Positions 5,761-11,229 of a DNA stretch of 11,229 nucleotides are shown here, one piece after another. Below the pieces are notes generated by a model, which was given only the letters and a program-made list of their open reading frames with translations, ran no database searches and was not told the origin of the DNA. Source of the DNA: Peptococcaceae bacterium (GTDB lineage Bacteria; Bacillota; Peptococcia; Peptococcales; Peptococcaceae); contig JAGARS010000072.1 of assembly GCA_017622155.1 (NCBI GenBank), forward strand, positions 1-11,229. The letters run 5' to 3'. How positions within the stretch are numbered: the stretch's first letter is position 1; the number at the start of each line of letters is the position of its first letter. A program made the position numbers and the translations under genes.

Positions 5761-7122
5761 ATGTTAGAATTGGTGCAAAGTGCAAATGGTGTGTTGTGGG
5801 GGCCGGTGTTGTTAATCCTGCTGTGTGGTACAGGGATTTATTACACATTCCGTCTGAAGTTCATTCAGGTTAGAAAATTCGGCGAAGCATGTAAGTTGTT
5901 ATTCGGGCACATGAAGTTTAAAGGCGGCGAACGCAAAGAAGGGGAAATGACTCCGTTTCAGGCATTGAGCACGGCTATTGCTGCTCAGGTAGGTACCGGG
6001 AACTTAACCGGTGCGGCAACTGCTCTGGTAATGGGTGGCCCTGGGGCAATCTTCTGGATGTGGGTAAGTGCGTTCTTTGGTATGGCTACTATTTACGGTG
6101 AAGCAACTTTAGCACAGACATACAAAACCACAACTGAAGATGGCGAAGTGACCGGCGGTCCTGTTTACTACATCCGTGCAGCATTCAAAGGTACCTTGGG
6201 TAAAGTGCTGGCTACACTGTTTGCAGTATTCATTATTTTAGCACTTGGCTTTATGGGCAATATGGTACAGTCCAACTCTATCGGTGCGGCATTTGAAAGC
6301 GTATTTGCTGCACGCGGTATCGACTTCAACCCAATTATCGTTGGCGTGATTCTGGCTGTATTTGCAGCATTTATCTTTATTGGCGGTACAAATCGTCTGG
6401 CAGCTTTCGTAGAAAAAGTAGTGCCTTTCATGGCAGTGTTGTATATCGTGGGCAGCCTGTTTGTAATCCTGATGAATATCACAGCAGTCCCAGGTGTTTT
6501 GAAAACCATCGTGACATATGCATTTAGCCCATATGCTATGGGCGGCGGTGCTTTAGGGATTACTGTACAGCAGGCAGTGCGTTACGGGGTAGCACGCGGT
6601 CTGTTCTCTAACGAAGCCGGTATGGGTTCTACACCACATGCGCATGCCCGTGCAGCAGCAAAAAATCCGCACGAACAGGGCTTAACTGCTATGCTGAGCG
6701 TATTTATCGATACATTTATCGTATTAAACATGACAGTGTTTGCAATTCTGTCTACTGGTGTACTGGGTAACGGTGAAACAGGGATTGCTCTGACACAGTC
6801 CGCATTCGTATCTGTAATGGGCGGCTTTGGTGATATTTTCGTAGCAATCTGCTTGCTGTTCTTTGCAGGGTCCACCATTTTAAGCTGGCACTTCTTTGCA
6901 GCTGTAAACGTAAAATATCTGTTTGGTGAAGCAGCAGTAAAAGTATTTTCTTCCATCGTGTTAATCTTTATCGTAGTAGGCTCTACCTTGAAAGTAGACC
7001 TGGTATGGGAACTGGCCGACTTCTTCAACGGCTTGATGGTATTCCCGAACTTGCTGGCATTACTGGCGCTTTCCGGTGTAGTTGTGGCAAGCAGCAAAAA
7101 GTTCGACAAGAAAAAACAGTAA
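5761..7122 (+). CDS. Sodium:alanine/glycine symporter (AGCS family)
   Basis: This 453-residue membrane protein belongs to the alanine or glycine:cation symporter family (AlsT/DagA/AgcS type), which imports small neutral amino acids with Na+. About ten or eleven hydrophobic segments are visible. Family signatures are AAQVGTGNLTGAATALV (74-90) with the following MGGPGAIFWMW, and GVARGLFSNEAGMGSTPHAH (276-295). Length is normal for the family. GAGGAGA (5746-5752) is eight bases before the ATG. A glycine riboswitch lies directly upstream and a terminator directly downstream, so it is a single-gene unit and glycine is a likely substrate or at least the signal. Alanine or serine may also be carried; sequence alone does not settle it. 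The basic tail KKFDKKKQ is presumably cytoplasmic. Confidence 0.93.
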   Translation: MLELVQSANGVLWGPVLLILLCGTGIYYTFRLKFIQVRKFGEACKLLFGHMKFKGGERKEGEMTPFQALSTAIAAQVGTGNLTGAATALVMGGPGAIFWMWVSAFFGMATIYGEATLAQTYKTTTEDGEVTGGPVYYIRAAFKGTLGKVLATLFAVFIILALGFMGNMVQSNSIGAAFESVFAARGIDFNPIIVGVILAVFAAFIFIGGTNRLAAFVEKVVPFMAVLYIVGSLFVILMNITAVPGVLKTIVTYAFSPYAMGGGALGITVQQAVRYGVARGLFSNEAGMGSTPHAHARAAAKNPHEQGLTAMLSVFIDTFIVLNMTVFAILSTGVLGNGETGIALTQSAFVSVMGGFGDIFVAICLLFFAGSTILSWHFFAAVNVKYLFGEAAVKVFSSIVLIFIVVGSTLKVDLVWELADFFNGLMVFPNLLALLALSGVVVASSKKFDKKKQ

Positions 7123-7135
7123 CAACTGAATTTAA

Positions 7136-7163
7136 GCAGAGGCGATATCGTCTCTGCTTTTTT
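7136..7163 (+). terminator. Intrinsic terminator of the symporter gene
   Basis: GCAGAGGCG (7136-7144) pairs with CGTCTCTGC (7149-7157), nine base pairs including one G-T, with an ATAT loop and six T after it. It starts 13 bases after the stop codon. Confidence 0.9.
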
Positions 7164-7164
7164 G

Positions 7165-7186
7165 TATGTAAAATATATGTAAAATA
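7165..7186. repeat. Tandem 11-base repeat, two copies
   Basis: TATGTAAAATA occurs twice in direct succession (7165-7175 and 7176-7186), just after the symporter terminator and about 80 bases before the next gene. It may be an operator for that gene or a simple slippage duplication. Confidence 0.5.
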
Positions 7187-7266
7187 CGCAGGGTATTTTT
7201 TGTTCAGTCGCGAAATGAATTCATACAGAAATATGTAACATTTAAGCGACAAAAGGAGTATTGTTT

Positions 7267-8490
7267 ATGCAAACAACACTAATTATTATTGTAATCTGTA
7301 TGATTATCTCAGCGTTTTTTTCGGCCAGTGAAATGGCATTCTCATCGCTGAATCGGGTACGTATTAAAAGCATGGCGGAGCATGGTGATGGCAAAGCGCA
7401 AATGGTGCTGAAAATGCTGGACAAATACGATGATTTGCTCTCCACTATTCTGGTAGGGAACAATGTAGTAAATATTTTGTGTTCCTCTATGGCGACGGTA
7501 TTGTTCATTGCGCTTCTGGATGAAGCTAGAGGACCGGGGGTAGCCACCATTGTGACCACCGTTGTGGTCCTGCTATTCGGTGAGATTTCTCCGAAAAGCA
7601 TTGCCAAAGAATCGCCGGAAAAATTTGCAATGGCTCTGGCCTCTATTTTGAATGTGCTGGTGAAACTGTTCACCCCAATCAACTGGCTCTTTGGCCTGTG
7701 GAAAAAAATGCTGTCCCTGATTATTAAAAAGAGCGATGAGCAGGGCATTACCGAAGCAGAATTGCTTACCTATGTCGATGAAGCGCAGCAGGGCGGCGGT
7801 ATTGATGAACAGGAAGGGTCGCTCATTCGCAGTGCATTAAGCTTTACAGATTTGGAAGTGCAGGATATCTTTACACCGCGCATTGAAATTGTGAGTATTT
7901 CTATGGAAATGTCCAACAAAGAAATTGAAAATATTTTTATGGACAGCGGCTATTCCCGCCTGCCGATTCACAACGGCGATATCGACCAGATTGTAGGGAC
8001 TTTGTATCAGAAAGACTTTTATCGCCATGTCATTTATGGCAGCTGCAAACTGGAAGATGTGGTGCGCCCGGCATTTTTCACCAGCAAATACAAACCAATC
8101 GGCGATTTGCTGAAAGAACTGCAGCATGATAAGCAGCATATTGCCATTGTTATCGACGAATACGGCTGTACAGCAGGGCTGGTAACGATGGAAGATATTT
8201 TAGAAGAAATCGTGGGCGATATCTGGGATGAATATGATGTGGTCAGCGACGATATTGTGACATTAGAGGATGGCACTTACCAGGTGGCAGGCACTTGCAA
8301 TGTGGAAGAGTTATTTGACTTTTTAGGCCATAAAAAAGAGTTTGACGTAATAACAGTCAACGGCTGGCTGATGGAGGTTTTAGGGCACATTCCTGCCGTT
8401 GGAGACGTGGTAGAAGAAGACGGGTTCACCGTCACTGTTACCAAATCCAATGGACGCCGTGCAGAACAAGTGCATGTGGTGAAAAAATAA
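7267..8490 (+). CDS. CNNM/CorC-type membrane protein with CBS domains (probable Mg2+ transport or efflux)
   Basis: This 407-residue protein has the standard three-part plan of the HlyC/CorC (CNNM, MpfA-like) family. A DUF21 membrane domain (about 1-155) has segments near 3-20, 58-84, 90-106 and 120-150, with the motifs SASEMAFSSLN, VGNNVVNI and GEISPK. A CBS pair follows (about 200-318), the second ending in DEYGCTAGLVTMEDILEEIVGDI-type sequence (297 onward). The C-terminal CorC_HlyC domain spans about 330-405. Relatives act in Mg2+ (or Co2+) efflux and resistance; older names such as hemolysin are misleading. The ATG at 7267 is chosen because AAAGGAG (7252-7258) is eight bases upstream; the TTG at 7261 would be only two bases away. 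It appears to be monocistronic, lying between two terminators. Substrate and direction of transport are inferred from the family. Confidence 0.9.
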   Translation: MQTTLIIIVICMIISAFFSASEMAFSSLNRVRIKSMAEHGDGKAQMVLKMLDKYDDLLSTILVGNNVVNILCSSMATVLFIALLDEARGPGVATIVTTVVVLLFGEISPKSIAKESPEKFAMALASILNVLVKLFTPINWLFGLWKKMLSLIIKKSDEQGITEAELLTYVDEAQQGGGIDEQEGSLIRSALSFTDLEVQDIFTPRIEIVSISMEMSNKEIENIFMDSGYSRLPIHNGDIDQIVGTLYQKDFYRHVIYGSCKLEDVVRPAFFTSKYKPIGDLLKELQHDKQHIAIVIDEYGCTAGLVTMEDILEEIVGDIWDEYDVVSDDIVTLEDGTYQVAGTCNVEELFDFLGHKKEFDVITVNGWLMEVLGHIPAVGDVVEEDGFTVTVTKSNGRRAEQVHVVKK

Positions 8491-8504
8491 CTAGGAAATA
8501 CAAC

Positions 8505-8534
8505 AAAGGGCATCGGAGTTTCCGATGCCCTTTT
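8505..8534. terminator. Hairpin terminator between convergent genes, probably bidirectional
   Basis: AAAGGGCATCGGA (8505-8517) pairs perfectly with TCCGATGCCCTTT (8521-8533) around a 3-base loop. It starts 14 bases after the CorC-like gene and has a short TTTT end on the plus strand. The matching A-run gives a T-run on the minus strand, so it could also end kdpE transcription arriving from the right. Confidence 0.85.
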
Positions 8535-8575
8535 GTGATGCTTTGTTAGTTTTATTTGATTGCGCAACGCCGAAA

Positions 8576-8591
8576 TGTTTCACGTGAAACA
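8576..8591. other. parS chromosome-partition site, perfect match
   Basis: The 16-base palindrome TGTTTCACGTGAAACA fits the bacterial parS consensus TGTTNCACGTGAAACA at every position, and the symmetry extends to 22 bases (8573-8594). It would load ParB (Spo0J), which spreads and recruits SMC to organise and segregate the origin region. It sits in noncoding DNA between convergent genes, 24 bases past the end of kdpE. Sites of this kind cluster near replication origins. A second role as a weak terminator is possible, since five T follow on the plus strand. Confidence 0.92.
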
Positions 8592-8614
8592 TTTTTCAAT
8601 GACAATGGTTGTTG

Positions 8615-9313
8615 TTACTCGTCAATTTTCATCATACGATAGCCGATTCCCACATGGGTTTGGATATATTGAGGGGCGTTAGGTTCCTTCACCAGCTTTT
8701 TGCGCAGCGATGCCATAAATACGCGCAAAGACCCCATATTGCTTTCCCAACTGTTACCCCAGACATGTTGTAAGATGAATTTATGGGTTAGCACTTTTCC
8801 TGTATTTTGTGCCAGCACACACAACAGCTTGTATTCAATCGGTGTTAAAGACAATTCTTTTTCCTGTAGATAGGCACATCCGTTAGCATAGTCAATTTTC
8901 AGCTGATGATTTTCATATATGGCCTGTTGTGCAGTGTTTTGCATCAAAGATAAACGCCGCTGTGTGACACGCAAACGTGCCAATAATTCATTGACCGAAA
9001 ACGGCTTGGTCAGATAATCGTCTGCTCCGGCATCCAATGCCTCAATTTTATCGGTATCTTCTGTTCTGGCGCTAATCACAATAATCGGTGTGTTGCTCCA
9101 GCTTCGAATCTGTTTGATTACTTCAATGCCATCTAAATCCGGCAAACCGAGATCCAAAAGAACAATGTCCGGATTGTGAGTCGCTGTTTCGGCAACGGCG
9201 GATTCGCCGGTCAGCGCTGTGATAAACCGGTAATCATTGGCTTTCAGCGTTGTTGCAATCAGGTTGCGAATGGGAGCATCATCTTCTACAATTAATATGA
9301 GTGGTTTATGCAT
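8615..9313 (-). CDS. kdpE: KdpE-type response regulator (OmpR/PhoB family)
   Basis: This 232-residue cytoplasmic regulator has a receiver domain (about 1-118) and a winged-helix DNA-binding domain (about 130-230). The acidic pocket D11/D12, phosphoacceptor D54 (VLLDLGLPDLDG), S81 and K103 (TKPFS) are all present. The output domain has LTPIEYKLLCVLAQNTGKVL and ends in THVGIGYRM, typical of KdpE. Length is normal. It is expected to activate a Kdp K+-ATPase operon when phosphorylated by KdpD. It overlaps the kdpD end by eight bases (ATGCATAA), so the two are translationally coupled; GGAGG at 9330-9326, within kdpD, is its ribosome binding site at a rather long 12-base spacing. No kdpFABC gene is visible here; it could lie beyond the right edge. 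Confidence 0.92.
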   Translation of the reverse strand: MHKPLILIVEDDAPIRNLIATTLKANDYRFITALTGESAVAETATHNPDIVLLDLGLPDLDGIEVIKQIRSWSNTPIIVISARTEDTDKIEALDAGADDYLTKPFSVNELLARLRVTQRRLSLMQNTAQQAIYENHQLKIDYANGCAYLQEKELSLTPIEYKLLCVLAQNTGKVLTHKFILQHVWGNSWESNMGSLRVFMASLRKKLVKEPNAPQYIQTHVGIGYRMMKIDE

Positions 9314-11159
9314 AAATCATCACGTCCTCCAATGGAACAGTAAAATGAAAGATTGCACCGTGAGGCTGGTTGTCAGTTATGTAGATTGTGCCGCCATGTG
9401 CCCCGACAATCGCTTTACATAAATAAAGTCCAAGACCTATGCTGCGTCTGTGGTCTGCAATCTTTTGATTGTTGCTGTAAAATTTCTCAAATATTTTTTC
9501 TTTTTCATGCTCTGCAATTCCTGCACCTGTATCAGCGATTTGCACTTCCGCCATTGTTTCTTTTTGCAGAGTGCGAATTGTAATTGCGGAATCCGGTGGC
9601 GTGTGATGCAATGCATTGTCGATGATATTCAGAATGACTTGCACCAACAGTCTGGCGTCTGCTTTGACCAGTAATAGCTCCTGTTCACAACACACATTCA
9701 GCGTATGTTGTTTTATTTTTGGCTGGATATGTCGAATTGCTTCTTCCACAATTTCATCCAGTGATTCTGTGGAGGTGTGCAATGCCATATGTCCTTCTTC
9801 GATACGTGTTGCATAAAGCAGATTTTCTACCAGATTATACAGCCAAACAGCATCTTCGTAAATGTCAGAATAAATCTGCTGCTTTGTTTCGCTGTCAAAT
9901 GTATCGGCATGGTAAAGCAGATTGCTGGCATTGCCGGAAATGGTAGTGAGCGGCGTACGCAAATCGTGTGAAATGGAACGCAGCAGATTAGCGCGCAGCT
10001 GTTCGCTTTCAGCCAAAATAGCAGCAGCTTCTTTTTCACGAAGATTTTTTTCGTTCTCAAGTGCAAGAGCACATTCGCCGAGAATAGAAACCAGTATTTC
10101 GTGTTCGTATGCTTCTAATGGAATTGTTGTGTTTTCGATTCCGACATATCCATATAGTGTTTCATTGACTTTTATAGGCAGATAGTTATATGTGCTGTCT
10201 ATAGGCTGCTGTTCAGAATTAATAACGATGACTAAGCGATTCAGCAGTTTGGTGAGCTGTTCGGCGGTTAAAGTCAGAATTTCGTCTTTGCTTTTTGCAT
10301 TTGACAGCAGTTTTTCGGTATGAAACAATATTTTAGTGCGATTGGCGATTTTGGCCGACTCTTTTGCCTGTTCTTTGTATTGCAGAGCTAGCGTGCCGCT
10401 GATGTATGCAGTCAAAAACATAATGAGAAATGTAACCGGATAACCGGTGCCATAAGAAGTCAGAGAAAATCGTGGTTCAGTAAACAGAAAATTGAAAATA
10501 ACTACACTGGCTATAGAGGCAGTCAGGCTGTAAATGCGATGCGACGTAGTAACAGAAGTCAAAAGTACGGCGAGAATATATACCATAATAATATTCGCCT
10601 CTGTAAAACCCAGCGAGCGAAACAGCAGGCTCAGTATTGTCGCACCTGACAGAAAGCCGATACTGTGCAGCATATCTTTTCTGATGTGTTTGCCTAATGC
10701 TTTTTTCGGTCGGTAAAATGATTTCCCGGATTGATCCGGGATAATATATATTTCCAAATCCGGTGCATAGGAAAGCAGCTGTTCGGATAATGGCGGCTTA
10801 CCGAAAAAATGTTTGCGCGTCATTGCGCTTCTGCCGAGCACAATTTTTGAAACATTGGACAGCTGTGCAAAGGCGGCAATCTGATATGCGATGTCTTCGC
10901 CGTAAATGCGGATAACAGTGGCACCAAGCTGTTCAGCCAGTTGACAATTATTCTGCAAACGATTTTTGTTTTCGCTGCTTACCGCAGAAAAGTCCGGTGT
11001 TTCTACAAACAGTGCGGTAAATTGTCCGTGAAATGCTTTGGCCATTTGTGCTGCCGTTCGAATATTTTTAGCGTTGGACGGTGCAGCCGACAGACACACC
11101 AGAATGTGTTCTTCATGATTTATTTTGTAGGCGTCCTGCTTAGCCGGTATTTTATGCAT
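9306..11159 (-). CDS. kdpD: KdpD-type sensor histidine kinase, short form lacking the N-terminal KdpD domain
   Basis: This 617-residue membrane kinase pairs with the overlapping kdpE. Domains in order: a Usp-like domain (about 17-142, with HILVCLSAAPSNAKN and FTALFVETPDF); a DUF4118 four-helix membrane region (about 163-260, with the FNFLFTEPRFSL motif); a GAF-like region (about 275-370); HisKA with phosphoacceptor H398 in SISHDLRTPL; and the ATPase domain with NIIDNALHHT (511-520), DTGAGI (543-548) and GLGL (575-578). Full KdpD is about 890 residues with an N-terminal P-loop KdpD domain; that part is absent and the upstream DNA is a promoter, so the gene is a naturally short form and not a broken one. 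I chose ATG 11159 because GAGAGG (11176-11171) lies about 11 bases upstream; the GTG at 11171 overlaps that site. In Staphylococcus the Usp domain binds c-di-AMP. Confidence 0.9.
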   Translation of the reverse strand: MHKIPAKQDAYKINHEEHILVCLSAAPSNAKNIRTAAQMAKAFHGQFTALFVETPDFSAVSSENKNRLQNNCQLAEQLGATVIRIYGEDIAYQIAAFAQLSNVSKIVLGRSAMTRKHFFGKPPLSEQLLSYAPDLEIYIIPDQSGKSFYRPKKALGKHIRKDMLHSIGFLSGATILSLLFRSLGFTEANIIMVYILAVLLTSVTTSHRIYSLTASIASVVIFNFLFTEPRFSLTSYGTGYPVTFLIMFLTAYISGTLALQYKEQAKESAKIANRTKILFHTEKLLSNAKSKDEILTLTAEQLTKLLNRLVIVINSEQQPIDSTYNYLPIKVNETLYGYVGIENTTIPLEAYEHEILVSILGECALALENEKNLREKEAAAILAESEQLRANLLRSISHDLRTPLTTISGNASNLLYHADTFDSETKQQIYSDIYEDAVWLYNLVENLLYATRIEEGHMALHTSTESLDEIVEEAIRHIQPKIKQHTLNVCCEQELLLVKADARLLVQVILNIIDNALHHTPPDSAITIRTLQKETMAEVQIADTGAGIAEHEKEKIFEKFYSNNQKIADHRRSIGLGLYLCKAIVGAHGGTIYITDNQPHGAIFHFTVPLEDVMIYA

Positions 11160-11190
11160 ATAGGAATACACCTCTCACATTGTAAGTTGC

Positions 11191-11212
11191 ATTATATAAA
11201 TTTATTGTAGCA
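11191..11212 (-). promoter_or_regulatory. Candidate promoter region of kdpDE
   Basis: Read on the minus strand there are two -10 candidates: TATAAT (11196-11191) and an extended -10 TGCTACAAT (11212-11204). The -35 of the former is weak, and that of the latter would fall at the window edge. Either gives a short leader before the kdpD ribosome binding site, which suggests that kdpDE has its own promoter. Confidence 0.45.
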
Positions 11213-11229
11213 TATATTGGATAAAATTG

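Noticed and set aside
6582..7109. 175-codon open frame on the minus strand inside the symporter gene
   Set aside because: Antisense shadow; the plus-strand protein has clear family motifs throughout this stretch.
1..11229. Insertion sequences, tRNA or rRNA genes, phage or defence genes
   Set aside because: I saw no transposase, terminal inverted repeats, tRNA cloverleaf or rRNA sequence; apart from the orphan gene at 71-565, every gene belongs to an ordinary metabolic, transport or signalling family.

Overview
The window looks like a chromosomal segment of an anaerobic, hydrogen-producing member of the Firmicutes (Bacillota). Pointers are the low GC content, strong AGGAGG-type ribosome binding sites, an NAD-linked trimeric [FeFe]-hydrogenase, a glycine riboswitch, and binding sites for both ParB (parS) and the Firmicutes nucleoid-occlusion protein Noc. 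A Negativicutes or Clostridia lineage would fit, but I cannot fix the genus from sequence alone.

Layout. (1) 71-565 is a small, unrecognised single-pass membrane or secreted protein. (2) 566-1155 is 590 bases without a gene. It is very AT-rich and organised: a perfect Noc-binding palindrome (618-631), three DnaA boxes whose starts are 12 bp apart (649-681), an AT-rich tract (about 697-836), a -10-like TATAAT, and two sets of inverted and direct repeats. It resembles a replication origin or a DnaA-binding control region and is also the leader of the hydrogenase operon. (3) 1156-5337 is a tight operon hydC-hydB-hydA (NuoE-like, NuoF-like and catalytic subunits), closed by a strong terminator. 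(4) 5454-7163 is a self-contained glycine-controlled unit: promoter, single-aptamer glycine riboswitch with an intrinsic terminator, an AGCS-family sodium:alanine/glycine symporter, and a terminator. (5) 7267-8490 is a CNNM/CorC-type membrane protein with CBS domains, ending in a hairpin terminator. (6) A perfect parS site (8576-8591) lies in the gap between convergent genes. (7) 8615-11159 on the minus strand is kdpD-kdpE, a potassium-responsive two-component system with overlapping genes; KdpD is the short form without the N-terminal KdpD domain.

How it works together. The metabolic genes describe a fermenter that disposes of electrons as H2 from NADH, probably together with reduced ferredoxin, and that takes up small amino acids under glycine control. 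The CorC-like protein and KdpDE deal with Mg2+ and K+ homeostasis. The most striking content is not in the genes. A Noc site, a DnaA-box cluster and a parS site within 8 kb suggest that this segment lies close to the replication origin, although none of the usual origin genes (dnaA, dnaN, rpmH, gidA, parAB) is in view.
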